Part shown: one piece after another, positions 1 to 8,800 of the stretch | Position numbering within the stretch: position 1 is the first letter of the stretch | Layout of the letters: each line of letters starts with the position of its first letter | Origin: Bacillota bacterium | Lineage (GTDB): Bacteria > Bacillota > UBA4882 > UBA8346 | Direction: 5' to 3' | Length of the DNA: 61,828 nucleotides | Assembly: GCA_023401925.1 (NCBI GenBank) | Contig: JAEXDA010000045.1 | Location: 1 to 61,828 of the forward strand | Notes under the pieces: model-generated | Told to the model about the DNA's origin: nothing | Database searches by the model: none | The model's input: the letters and a program-made list of their open reading frames with translations, nothing else | Program-made: the position numbers and the translations under genes

Positions 1-444
1 GGGTGAAATCGTCTTCCGCCAATTATCTATCGCCCCTTCTGTCCGCCCAGACCTGAAGTTCTGGGCTATGTTTTAAAATCATTCGAAACCCCGGCTTTTG
101 CCGGGGTCGGTTGTTCTTCGGAGCATCTTCAAAACATCTTCGAAGCATTACCCAGCCCTAAAAGGGCTTTCGATTGGTTTTATTCCTTCTAGCCCCACCG
201 TTCACGGTGGAGCGGATGATTGGACGCCCGGGTGAAATCGTCTTCCGCCAATTATCCATCGCTCATTCTGTCCGCCCAGACCTGAAGTTCTGGGCTATGT
301 TTTAAAATCATTCGAAACCCCGGCCTTTGCCGGGCTCGGTTGTTCTTCGGAGCATCTTCAAAACATCTTCGAAGCATTACCCAGCCCTAAAAGGGCTTTC
401 GATTGTTTTTATTCCTTCTAGCCCTACCGTTCACGGTGGAGCGA
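1..444. repeat. Tandem 229-bp repeat unit, two copies, each with four hairpins
   Basis: Bases 1-214 recur at 230-443 with an offset of exactly 229 and about seven substitutions. Each copy can fold four hairpins: GCCCAGA..TCTGGGC (near 47-68), ACCCCGGC-TTTT-GCCGGGGT (88-107), AGCCCT-AAA-AGGGCT (151-165) and CCACCGTTCACGGTGG (195-210). Most substitutions fall in loops or single-stranded parts; one (in the GC hairpin of copy 2) breaks a pair. There is no open reading frame of note. The array lies just 3' of the large minus-strand glycosidase gene and is cut by the window edge, so more copies may exist. No T-run follows any stem, so they do not look like simple terminators. Function unknown. Confidence 0.8.
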
Positions 445-445
445 A

Positions 446-3400
446 CTATTGAACGATGACCTGATAATTACGAACTTCAACCATTCCGGCGCCCTGGACC
501 AGATCGTTCCCCAATTCTATACTGGTTATATACTGATTTCGGCTAATAATCCCCCTATCCAAAAGATAATCGGTAAATGGGTCGAGCTCAAGCGGGCCCT
601 TTAAAACCCATTGCCGGGCCACGAACAAGATGTAATTATATCCTGTTGTACTTGATTTATATGTTATATAAACATCATAATCGATACCGTTAACCGTAAT
701 TAAGCCTATTTTATCGCCATACGGCGTGACCCCGCGGTTATAAGTCCAGATCGAAATCTGATCGATAATATTCGCAACGGACGCCGGCAATCCTGAAACC
801 ACCATCAGTGTCAAGTCCATATTACATTTGCCTGTAGTGAAAAGATCGACATCGAAGTTAACCGTTATACTCTTCGTACCGGCCAGGAAAGGCAGCCCGG
901 CAATTCTTCCGGTCTGGGCATCCCAAGGTTTATCCCCGTAAACAACCTCCGGATATGCGAGAATATTGTTAGAATCGGGCCATATCCACTGCCAACCGAA
1001 GACCTTTTCCCCCGCGACCTCTTTTAAAAAGATTCGCTGTCCGCCTTCACCCGCGGCGGCTGCCTTATTCCAGACGTTGTTACTCACAACGCCCCCATTA
1101 TCGAGTGAAATACTCGCCCAATCAACCGGTGAACTGATAATCATCTGCTCTGCTTTGGCTGGATCCAGTTTTGTCCGGAAGACGTCAATGAGAGGCTGAT
1201 TGCCGAAAGCCTCATCAGGTAAACCCTCGTTAGAATAAATCCCCATGTAGTATTCGTGATAAGCGTGGTAGGTGAAATTAACCCCATATTTCTTTAGCAA
1301 ATCCACCATATCCCCGACCCATTGCACACCACCCTTGTTTTCAGCGAAACAGTCCCGGTTTACGCCGAATTCGCCGACAAAAAGCGGTACATTGTTAATC
1401 AAACCGAAGGATAAAAACTTCTGCAGACCCGTTTCCAAGAGTGTCTTGTTGCGCCGAGGGGGCATCTGTCCGGAAACGCTTTTTTCGAAGTCGATTCTAA
1501 AGCGGCAAACGCTGCCAGGACTGACATTTCTACCCTTTGCCCAACCGCTGACTTTGTAATAATGGCCATCGATGACCGGAAACCGATACCGGTCCGAATA
1601 AAGGTTGGCATCCCCTGTAGTCTGTTGGACAAACAAACACCTTGTATGCACCGGATCTAAGCTATCGTATGCGCCTGCAAAATAGCCACTGCCGTCGGCG
1701 CTCCATAGATTCCAATCCATCATCGCCATTGAGGGGATTTCAACGACTTTTCGGAGATAATTCATATTCTCATCATACTCTTCAATCACTAAACTATCAA
1801 AGCTGACCGTACCCGGCAGGTTCGCCGCCATAAAAGCCGGTTTTCCCGAGAAAATACCGGGGTCCGTTACCTTGTATAAATCTCCGGAATAATAGGTCCA
1901 GTCCGTATCGCCTGGGGGTACCGTCGGGCAATTAAATGCCGCTTCGGCCCAAATAAGATCGGAAGGATATGTTATGGCTCCGGTTTCATATCCCGGATAT
2001 GCGCCGCCCTCCCCTAGTCCAGTCCAAGGAGTATTCTGTAGGGTATAGGGAATCGGCTCATAAAAATGGAACGTATACATGGCGTTATCATCATCGATCA
2101 GGAAAAAGTTCACATCGCTGCTCCAGGAATTATAGGTACCGTTCGTGCGTTCCACGATAACCAGATGATTGGAATCAACCGAGCGGATCGCATACACGAT
2201 CTGATTGGCGAGGTTCTCCCATTGCCATGCCGGTCCTGCCGGAATCGGTTCGTTAAGAATATCGTAACCCGCAATTCTTGTCTCCCCTCGATATCTTTGA
2301 GCAATGGCCTTCCAGAGCGCCGCTAACCGCTTTTGGTTCTGCTGCTCAGTCCAAAGCGCAGCGCCGCCTAAATTGGATTGATAACCGCCTTGAGGGACAT
2401 GCATATTGAGAATAAGATAAACTCCATATTTTTTGGCCCAGGCGATATTCTGATCCAGCCAGTCCCATCCACTTTGCCTATATTGATAGGGTTGGCTATC
2501 ATCCTCGAACAATTGATAGTTCAGATAAAACCGGATGGCATTCATATTCATATCCTTAACACGCTGGTAATCCAACTCATTATGATGCGCGACCGGAGGC
2601 GTTGACGCGTTATTCCAAACCTCGTTGCCGAAAGACACTCCTTGGAGCCTGATGGGTGCATCCTCGGGGCCAATCACCAACTGATCGCCTTTTCTTCGGA
2701 CAAAGTTTGGATCACATATCGGCATATCGGAGAGAACGTACCATCCCATTGGATTTTGCCCCTTGATCCCAAGCTTAATGTCGGGCTTTTCAAGGCTTTC
2801 ATCCGTAAATAAACCAATGGCCAGTTTGTATGTACCCAGGTGGTTCGTGAAGGAGAAGGAGAGGTTTTCGGTTATGGATTGGCCAGGTAACCATTGTTGC
2901 GGGTTGGACTTCTCCAACCATTTTTTCTCCACCACATCCCCGGTTGTGGGATCAAGCAATGCCACTGCCACGTGGGCGGGGATGAATATCGGCGCAACTC
3001 CCTTGTTTCTCCATTGTAACATCAGGTTGGCTGATGAGTTCATGCCTTGTAAGTTATAAATAGCCTTTTCCAGAACAAAATAATATCCCATGCGGTTGCC
3101 GGTTTCGACCAAAATATCATGTTTCTCTCGATAAAACTCAGCCGTATCGCCATATTGACCCATACTGACATAGGTTGCACAGGAAGTCGCAATATCTTGG
3201 TAGAGATAATCATCCTGCCAGATGCCTTTATCGCGCATTTTAGGATAAGAGGAACAGAATTCCAGGATGGCGGGTAGTTTATTACGATACTTCCATAGTT
3301 TACCTGCCCCGCTTCGATCAGCGATGGCGCCGTCGTTACGGCCTGCAATTCCTTGATCAATGCCCCAATAAAAGGCAGAATTAAGATTATCCGTATCCGA

Positions 3401-4141
3401 ATTGGCGGTAACTAATTGAAGATGTTTAAAAAGATTTCGATACATTTGCAGATGAAGGTTTTGATATTCCCATGCGGTGATCGTCTTCATTGTGATAATG
3501 TTATTGGGATCAATAAATCCCATGACATGGTTCTCTCCCCAATTGCCATAACTCCGAATATCCATATAGGCGATATCCGGGTTATCATCGTATCTTTCCG
3601 CCAATGCCCTCATAAATTTCTCAAGTTTTTGGAGGTAAACGGGATCATTCCAAACCGGGATCTGCTCAAAGTGGCCGGGTACATCGGTGGATTGCATATA
3701 ATAGCTGGCGGCTCCCGCATCAAATACATATTTCGGCGTCACATACAAACTAGAAGCGAAACCATTGCTGGGCATGACTCCAAACGCCAATTTTTTTCCG
3801 TGAGTTTTACAATCGGCTATCGCTTTGTCGATGTATTGCCACTGATAATCACCTTCCATGGGCTCAAGCGTGCTCCAATTGAAACGAACATAACCGATGC
3901 CGGCCGCGTTCCATGTATCCTCCGTTTGATTGATAAATGGTTCCATACTGTCATCGTTGCCATAAATAGCCCAACCTTTGCCGGGATTGACAATCAATTC
4001 GCTCTTCCAATCGATTCTTTCCGGGAGGACCATCGTTTCGGTCTGTTGAGCCTTTGCACTGACCATGACGGCTGAACATAAAAAGGCCAAAAATACGGCG
4101 AAAAAACCTAGCATCACACGAATTACTTTTTCGGTGTTCAT
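446..4141 (-). CDS. Large secreted multi-domain glycoside hydrolase (TIM barrel/DUF4832-like + GH5 + GH12-like)
   Basis: The 1231-residue protein starts with a signal peptide (about 1-31, ending near SAKA). Residues about 40-475 look like a TIM-barrel glycosidase-like module (NPGKGW, then YVRFNWSTLEPMEGDY) followed by a DUF4832-like beta-sandwich. From about 480 a GH5 cellulase-type barrel begins (VSFGNEVWN, NAIRFYLNY); its acid/base lies in DILNEP (Glu about 630) and the nucleophile in FVGEFG (Glu about 924). The roughly 295 residues between them are far more than usual for GH5; about 150 of them (SFDSLVIEEYDE to FRIDFEKS) resemble a beta-sandwich carbohydrate-binding module. The C-terminus (about 1020-1231) resembles GH12 (YPEVVYGDKPW, SIWTYNRG, IELGND), but both catalytic Glu positions are changed. 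The start is supported by AAGGAGG 8 nt upstream. It probably degrades an extracellular polysaccharide; the substrate cannot be told. Transcribed alone. Confidence 0.85.
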   Translation of the reverse strand: MNTEKVIRVMLGFFAVFLAFLCSAVMVSAKAQQTETMVLPERIDWKSELIVNPGKGWAIYGNDDSMEPFINQTEDTWNAAGIGYVRFNWSTLEPMEGDYQWQYIDKAIADCKTHGKKLAFGVMPSNGFASSLYVTPKYVFDAGAASYYMQSTDVPGHFEQIPVWNDPVYLQKLEKFMRALAERYDDNPDIAYMDIRSYGNWGENHVMGFIDPNNIITMKTITAWEYQNLHLQMYRNLFKHLQLVTANSDTDNLNSAFYWGIDQGIAGRNDGAIADRSGAGKLWKYRNKLPAILEFCSSYPKMRDKGIWQDDYLYQDIATSCATYVSMGQYGDTAEFYREKHDILVETGNRMGYYFVLEKAIYNLQGMNSSANLMLQWRNKGVAPIFIPAHVAVALLDPTTGDVVEKKWLEKSNPQQWLPGQSITENLSFSFTNHLGTYKLAIGLFTDESLEKPDIKLGIKGQNPMGWYVLSDMPICDPNFVRRKGDQLVIGPEDAPIRLQGVSFGNEVWNNASTPPVAHHNELDYQRVKDMNMNAIRFYLNYQLFEDDSQPYQYRQSGWDWLDQNIAWAKKYGVYLILNMHVPQGGYQSNLGGAALWTEQQNQKRLAALWKAIAQRYRGETRIAGYDILNEPIPAGPAWQWENLANQIVYAIRSVDSNHLVIVERTNGTYNSWSSDVNFFLIDDDNAMYTFHFYEPIPYTLQNTPWTGLGEGGAYPGYETGAITYPSDLIWAEAAFNCPTVPPGDTDWTYYSGDLYKVTDPGIFSGKPAFMAANLPGTVSFDSLVIEEYDENMNYLRKVVEIPSMAMMDWNLWSADGSGYFAGAYDSLDPVHTRCLFVQQTTGDANLYSDRYRFPVIDGHYYKVSGWAKGRNVSPGSVCRFRIDFEKSVSGQMPPRRNKTLLETGLQKFLSFGLINNVPLFVGEFGVNRDCFAENKGGVQWVGDMVDLLKKYGVNFTYHAYHEYYMGIYSNEGLPDEAFGNQPLIDVFRTKLDPAKAEQMIISSPVDWASISLDNGGVVSNNVWNKAAAAGEGGQRIFLKEVAGEKVFGWQWIWPDSNNILAYPEVVYGDKPWDAQTGRIAGLPFLAGTKSITVNFDVDLFTTGKCNMDLTLMVVSGLPASVANIIDQISIWTYNRGVTPYGDKIGLITVNGIDYDVYITYKSSTTGYNYILFVARQWVLKGPLELDPFTDYLLDRGIISRNQYITSIELGNDLVQGAGMVEVRNYQVIVQ

Positions 4142-4177
4142 TAGCGTTCCTCCTTATTTATCTTTTTTGAGAGAAAT

Positions 4178-4206
4178 AATATAATGAGTGATTCATTCTC
4201 AAACAA
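4178..4206 (-). promoter_or_regulatory. Promoter of the glycosidase gene
   Basis: On the minus strand TTGTTT (4206-4201) and TATATT (4183-4178) are separated by 17 bp, about 40 bp upstream of the ATG. The spacer holds an imperfect palindrome (AATGAATCACTCATT), a possible operator. Confidence 0.5.
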
Positions 4207-4704
4207 TCATTTTGACAAAGCTCTGCCAATACCTTAGATTGTTATATTTCGGCAAATTTACTGTTGCCCCGCAAATGGGCTGAAGGTGAACCATAGGTAA
4301 ACATTTTTTGTTAATTCAAGAACTGTACAACGATGTCATAATATTATCATTAATCTTACTTGTTGTAAATATATACCAAGAATAACTAATTGTAATTAGA
4401 AAAACCCGCGATTTTTGAATTCCCAAATTTATCGCGGGAAAACAAAAACCGGTTGAGCCTATGAAGGGACACCCGAATCGGAACAAAAATCGATAAATCA
4501 ATACAATACCCAATATAAAGAGCTTACTCCCCATTCCCCTCCCAGCTGAAAGGCTTCAACCATTTTGAAACGACTTATCCTCTTAAAAAATAGTCTTTAC
4601 GATTTCTTTACGCTCATCCTCCCCTTCTTTACACCCCTTTGACCCCAAATCGCTTTATAATAAGACCAAAGTTCATGCAAACATCGATATCAGAGGTGGT
4701 GCAT
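4207..4704. other. Intergenic stretch between glycosidase and kdp region
   Basis: No convincing gene is seen here; a 72-codon minus-strand frame at 4316-4534 has no ribosome-binding site and no family resemblance. The stretch contains one terminator-like hairpin (4405-4438) and a TATAAT at 4656-4661 facing the kdp side, without a well-spaced -35 box. Confidence 0.5.
4399..4438 (-). terminator. Terminator-like hairpin reading leftward
   Basis: CCCGCGAT (4405-4412) pairs with ATCGCGGG (4431-4438). Read on the minus strand the stem is followed by TTTTT. No gene ends here on that strand, so it may close an unrecognised small RNA or be a relic. The 18-nt loop is longer than usual. Confidence 0.45.
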
Positions 4705-4794
4705 ATGAAGGATTTTTTAGCGGATGTCGGCCTTTATGCTATTTTTGCGGCCGTGTCATTCATGATCAAAATCTATTTTGACTATCATTCCTGA
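4705..4794 (+). CDS. Small membrane peptide ORF (29 aa) upstream of kdpF
   Basis: ATG is preceded by AGAGGTGG 5-6 nt upstream. The 29 codons encode a single hydrophobic segment (GLYAIFAAVSFMIKIYF) between a charged N-terminus (MKDFLADV) and a short polar tail (DYHS). Size and topology resemble KdpF, but the sequence lacks the KdpF hallmark YLVYAL found in the next gene. It sits 118 bp before kdpF on the same strand. It could be a second KdpF-like subunit, a leader peptide or a chance ORF; I know no family for it. Confidence 0.45.
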   Translation: MKDFLADVGLYAIFAAVSFMIKIYFDYHS

Positions 4795-4912
4795 TTGCAC
4801 AAACAACGGCCGGACCCAATAAATTAGAGACGGTAAAAAGTATTGAATCCCGTTTAATCTCTTGATGGAGTGAGAAATCTATCGATAATAAACAAAACCG
4901 GGGGGTTAAAAA

Positions 4913-4996
4913 ATGGACTTAATTGCCGGAGCCGTGGTGGCGGTAGGTTTATTAATATATCTGGTTTATGCTCTAGTAAAGGCGGAGGAGTTGTGA
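4913..4996 (+). CDS. kdpF: Potassium-transporting ATPase subunit KdpF
   Basis: A 27-residue single-span peptide (MDLIAGAVVAVG, then LIYLVYALVKAEEL) matching KdpF, the small stabilising membrane subunit of the KdpFABC K+ pump; the YLVYAL and AE near the end are characteristic. It starts after a GGGGGTT stretch and its TGA immediately precedes the TTG start of kdpA, so the two are translationally linked. It is too short for most gene callers. Confidence 0.88.
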   Translation: MDLIAGAVVAVGLLIYLVYALVKAEEL

Positions 4997-6700
4997 TTGA
5001 TAATGGACATCTTACAAATGCTCTTGATTTTAGCGGTTACTCTGATCCTGGCGTGGCCCCTGGGCCGTTATATCGCCAAGATTTTTGGCGGGGAACGGAC
5101 CTGGATGGATCCCTTGGGGCGTCCGGTGGAGCGCTTACTCTACCGGATGGCCGGCATTGATCCCGGGCAGGAAATGGATTGGAAGCACTATGCTCTGGCA
5201 TTGTTATCCTTCAACATCCTTGGCATCCTATTTCTTTTCATACTCCAGCGGATTCAAGGGGTCCTGCCTTTTAATCCTCAACACTTCAACTCAGTTCCCG
5301 GAGTTTTGGCATTGAATACGGCGGTTAGTTTTGTAACCAACACCAACTGGCAGGCTTATTCCGGCGAAAGTACCCTCAGTTACTTGACCCAGGCTCTTGG
5401 CCTGACTGTGCAAAATTTCCTTTCGGCGGCCACCGGAATGGCGGTCGCCATCTCCCTGATCCGGGGGATTACCCGGAAGACCTGCCGTTTTATCGGCAAT
5501 TTTTGGGTGGATCTGACCCGTTCCGTGGTCTGGATTTTGCTTCCCTTATCCCTGATACTGGCCGTTATCCTGACATCCCAAGGGGTGATTCAAAACTTTT
5601 ACCATGCTATGGCTGTTCAAACAGTGGAAGGAAAAGTCCAGACCCTTCCAATGGGTCCGGTGGCTTCCCAGGAAGCCATTAAAGAACTGGGAACCAACGG
5701 CGGCGGATTTTTCAACGCCAATTCGGCCCATCCCTTTGAAAATCCGTCCCCTTTCACCAACCTTCTGGAAATCATGGCCTTGCTCTTGATTCCAATCGCT
5801 TTGACCTTCACTTTCGGCCATATGGCCGGTGAGGGCAGGCAAGGCCATGCCATCCTTGGAGCAATGCTGCTGTTATTTTTGGTGAGTTTAGGAATCGCTT
5901 ACTGGAGTGAAGCGGTGGGCAATCCCCAAATTGCCGCCTTTGGCCTTAGAGGGTCCAGCGCGATGGAGGGAAAAGAAGTCCGCTTTGGTATCGCCGGTTC
6001 CGTACTGTTTGCCGCGGCCACCTCCGCCACCTCATGCGGAGCAGTCAATACCATGCATGACAGTCTCACACCCCTGGGCGGATTCGTCCCCCTGTTTCAA
6101 ATCATGCTGGGCGAGGTAGTCTTCGGCGGCGTGGGCGCCGGTCTTTATTCCATCCTGATCTTTGTTATTTTGGCGGTCTTTATCGTCGGATTGATGGTGG
6201 GCCGGACTCCCGAATACCTTGGTAAAAAAATCGAAAGCGCCGAAATTAAAATGGCCGTGCTGGGGATGGTAATCCCCTCCGCATTAATCCTGGTCGGCAG
6301 TGCCATCGCAGCGGTAACCCGCGCCGGTTTGGGGTCGGTTACCAACCCGGGGCCTCACGGCTTAAGCCAGATTTTGTATGCCTTTTCTTCGGCTGCGGGC
6401 AATAACGGCAGCGCTTTCGCGGGGTTAAACGCCAACACGTTATTTTACAACCTGATGCTGGCTTCGGCGATGTTCATCGGCCGCTTTGGAGTCATCCTGC
6501 CGGTACTAGCCATTGCCGGTTCCATGGCCGGTAAAAAAATCATCCCGTCCGGCCCGGGAACCTTCCAAACCGGAGGATTCCTTTTTACCTGTGTTTTGAT
6601 TGGAACGATTCTGATTGTCGGTGCATTAACCTTTTTTCCGGCTTTAGCCTTGGGCCCCATCATTGAACACTTGGTGATGAATGCCGGAAAAAGCTTTTAA
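4997..6700 (+). CDS. kdpA: Potassium-transporting ATPase subunit KdpA
   Basis: KdpA is the K+-selective channel-like subunit of the Kdp P-type ATPase in the cytoplasmic membrane. The 567-residue length is normal, and the pore-loop signatures of the family are present: TNTNWQAYSGES (about 113-124), TNGGGFFNANSAHPFENP (about 232), SATSCGAVNTMHDS (about 343) and AAGNNGSAFAG (about 468). About ten hydrophobic spans are visible. The start is TTG, directly after the kdpF stop and 6 nt after GGAGGAG (4984-4990); an ATG two codons further in (5003) is the alternative, with a longer spacing. kdpB follows after 39 bp. Part of the kdpFABCDE operon, normally induced by K+ limitation through KdpDE. Confidence 0.97.
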   Translation: MIMDILQMLLILAVTLILAWPLGRYIAKIFGGERTWMDPLGRPVERLLYRMAGIDPGQEMDWKHYALALLSFNILGILFLFILQRIQGVLPFNPQHFNSVPGVLALNTAVSFVTNTNWQAYSGESTLSYLTQALGLTVQNFLSAATGMAVAISLIRGITRKTCRFIGNFWVDLTRSVVWILLPLSLILAVILTSQGVIQNFYHAMAVQTVEGKVQTLPMGPVASQEAIKELGTNGGGFFNANSAHPFENPSPFTNLLEIMALLLIPIALTFTFGHMAGEGRQGHAILGAMLLLFLVSLGIAYWSEAVGNPQIAAFGLRGSSAMEGKEVRFGIAGSVLFAAATSATSCGAVNTMHDSLTPLGGFVPLFQIMLGEVVFGGVGAGLYSILIFVILAVFIVGLMVGRTPEYLGKKIESAEIKMAVLGMVIPSALILVGSAIAAVTRAGLGSVTNPGPHGLSQILYAFSSAAGNNGSAFAGLNANTLFYNLMLASAMFIGRFGVILPVLAIAGSMAGKKIIPSGPGTFQTGGFLFTCVLIGTILIVGALTFFPALALGPIIEHLVMNAGKSF

Positions 6701-6739
6701 AAAACATTCCTAACAGTTCTTAAGAATGGGGGAAACAAA

Positions 6740-8776
6740 ATGAACCATGAAAAACAAGCTCCCAAAAGCCTGAACCAGGCCATGGTCTGGCAGGCTGTCA
6801 AAGAATCCTTTGTCAAATTGAGTCCCAAAACCCTTTGGAGAAATCCGGTCATGTTCGTAGTGGAAGTTTTAGCGGCTATGCTGTCCTTGTCAATCATCGC
6901 TAACCTCTGGACCCACCAGCATGCCGGATTTGGTTTCAACATTCAAGTCACTCTTTGGCTCTGGGTGACCGTGCTGTTCTCCAATTTCGCCGAAGCCCTG
7001 GCTGAAGGTCGCGGTAAAGCTCAAGCGGCAGCCTTACGCAAGACTCGCAGTGAAACCATTGCCAAAAAAATTGAAGGTAATAAAACAGTCCACATTTCCG
7101 CTGCTGAACTGCGTAAGGGCGACCTGGTTTTGGTGGAACCGGGAGACATCATTCCCGGTGACGGCGAAGTGATTGAAGGCATTGCCTCAGTGGATGAAAG
7201 CGCCATCACCGGCGAATCGGCTCCGGTGATCCGTGAGGCCGGAGGTGACCGCAGCTCGGTTACTGGCGGTACCAAAGTGTTGTCGGACTGGATCAAGGTG
7301 CGGATCTCCGCCGATCCCGGCGAAACCTTTTTGGATCGGATGATTCATCTTGTCGAGGGTGCCAAACGTCAAAAAACCCCCAATGAAATCGCCCTGACCA
7401 TTTTGTTGCTGGCCCTGACCATCATCTTTTTACTGGCTGTGGTGACTTTGGAACCTTTGGCCATTTATTCGGGGGCTTCGCCGTCCGTTACCGCCCTGGC
7501 GGCTTTGTTAGTGTGCCTGATCCCCACCACCATCGGCGGACTCCTTTCCGCTATCGGCATCGCCGGTATGGACCGGTTGTTGAAAAGGAACGTGATCGCC
7601 CTTTCCGGGCGGGCCGCGGAAGCGGCGGGCGATGTCGATGTGTTGCTGCTCGATAAGACGGGAACCATTACCCTGGGGAACCGGATGGCGACCGAATTCA
7701 TTCCCGCTCCGGGGATCACCGGGGAGGATCTGGCCGATGCCGCCCAAATCGCTTCTTTATCGGATGAGACCCCGGAAGGCCGGAGTATCGTCATCCTTGC
7801 AAAAGAAAAATATAACATCCGGCAACGGGATCTAACGAAGCTGGGAGCGGTCTTTGTGCCCTTCAGCGCTCAAACCCGGATGAGCGGAGTCAATTTAAAC
7901 AACCGGGAAATCCGTAAAGGGGCCACCGAGGCCATTATGGCCTATGTGAAAAGCCAGAGCGGGGAAGTCCCTCCCGAAGTCCAAAAAAGCGCCGACAAGA
8001 TTGCCAAAGAAGGCGGAACCCCTTTAGTGGTTGCCGAAAATAATAAGGTTCTGGGTGTGATTTATTTAAAAGACGTCGTTAAAGGCGGAATCAAGGAACG
8101 CTTTGCCGAGCTGCGCCGAATGGGCATTAAAACCGTAATGATCACCGGCGACAATCCTTTAACTGCTGCCGCTATTGCCGCGGAAGCCGGGGTGGACGAT
8201 TTTATGGCCGAAGCGACTCCGGAAACGAAACTCAAACGAATTCGGGAATATCAAACCCAAGGGCATCTGGTTGCCATGACCGGCGATGGGACGAATGACG
8301 CTCCGGCTTTAGCCCAGGCCGATGTGGGAGTCGCCATGAACAGCGGTACCCAAGCGGCCAAGGAAGCCGGTAACATGGTTGATCTCGACAGCAATCCCAC
8401 CAAGCTTATTGAAGTCGTCGGTATCGGGAAACAATTGTTGATGACCCGGGGCTCGCTGACCACTTTCAGCATCGCCAATGATGTAGCCAAATATTTCGCG
8501 ATCATCCCGGCGATGTTCGCCGGGACCCACCCCTTGCTCAATAAAATGAATATCATGGGGCTGAAAAATCCTGAAAGCGCCATCCTGGCTGCCGTGATCT
8601 TCAATGCCTTCATTATCATCGCCCTGGTGCCCCTGGCCCTCAAAGGAGTGGCTTACCGCCCCTTGGGAGCCGGTGAGTTGTTGCGGAGAAACATGTTCAT
8701 CTATGGCTTGGGGGGACTGGTTGTTCCCTTTGTCGGCATTAAGTTGATTGATATGATGATTGGACTCTTTTCATAA
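6740..8776 (+). CDS. kdpB: Potassium-transporting ATPase subunit KdpB (P-type ATPase)
   Basis: The catalytic P-type ATPase subunit (678 aa, usual length) that hydrolyses ATP to drive K+ uptake by KdpA. It shows the actuator motif TGES (157-160), the phosphorylation motif DKTGTIT with Asp305, and the hinge motif TGDGTNDAP (Asp516 region). TM segments flank the cytosolic domains in the expected places (about 35-75, 220-270, 575-675). The ATG is preceded by GGGGGA about 6 nt upstream. Lies between kdpA and kdpC. Confidence 0.97.
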   Translation: MNHEKQAPKSLNQAMVWQAVKESFVKLSPKTLWRNPVMFVVEVLAAMLSLSIIANLWTHQHAGFGFNIQVTLWLWVTVLFSNFAEALAEGRGKAQAAALRKTRSETIAKKIEGNKTVHISAAELRKGDLVLVEPGDIIPGDGEVIEGIASVDESAITGESAPVIREAGGDRSSVTGGTKVLSDWIKVRISADPGETFLDRMIHLVEGAKRQKTPNEIALTILLLALTIIFLLAVVTLEPLAIYSGASPSVTALAALLVCLIPTTIGGLLSAIGIAGMDRLLKRNVIALSGRAAEAAGDVDVLLLDKTGTITLGNRMATEFIPAPGITGEDLADAAQIASLSDETPEGRSIVILAKEKYNIRQRDLTKLGAVFVPFSAQTRMSGVNLNNREIRKGATEAIMAYVKSQSGEVPPEVQKSADKIAKEGGTPLVVAENNKVLGVIYLKDVVKGGIKERFAELRRMGIKTVMITGDNPLTAAAIAAEAGVDDFMAEATPETKLKRIREYQTQGHLVAMTGDGTNDAPALAQADVGVAMNSGTQAAKEAGNMVDLDSNPTKLIEVVGIGKQLLMTRGSLTTFSIANDVAKYFAIIPAMFAGTHPLLNKMNIMGLKNPESAILAAVIFNAFIIIALVPLALKGVAYRPLGAGELLRRNMFIYGLGGLVVPFVGIKLIDMMIGLFS

Positions 8777-8800
8777 AACATGGAAGGGAAAGTGTTTCCG

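Noticed and set aside
1..444. CRISPR array
   Set aside because: Only two long units of 229 bp with no short regular repeats or unique spacers.
3416..4075. 219-codon plus-strand frame inside the glycosidase gene
   Set aside because: Antisense shadow of the glycosidase; no start signal or family motifs.
4316..4534. 72-codon minus-strand frame in the glycosidase-kdp gap
   Set aside because: Contains the terminator-like hairpin, has no ribosome-binding site and no recognisable family.
4795..4912. Possible c-di-AMP (ydaO-type) riboswitch before kdpF
   Set aside because: The stretch is too short and I could not find the conserved ydaO core sequence.
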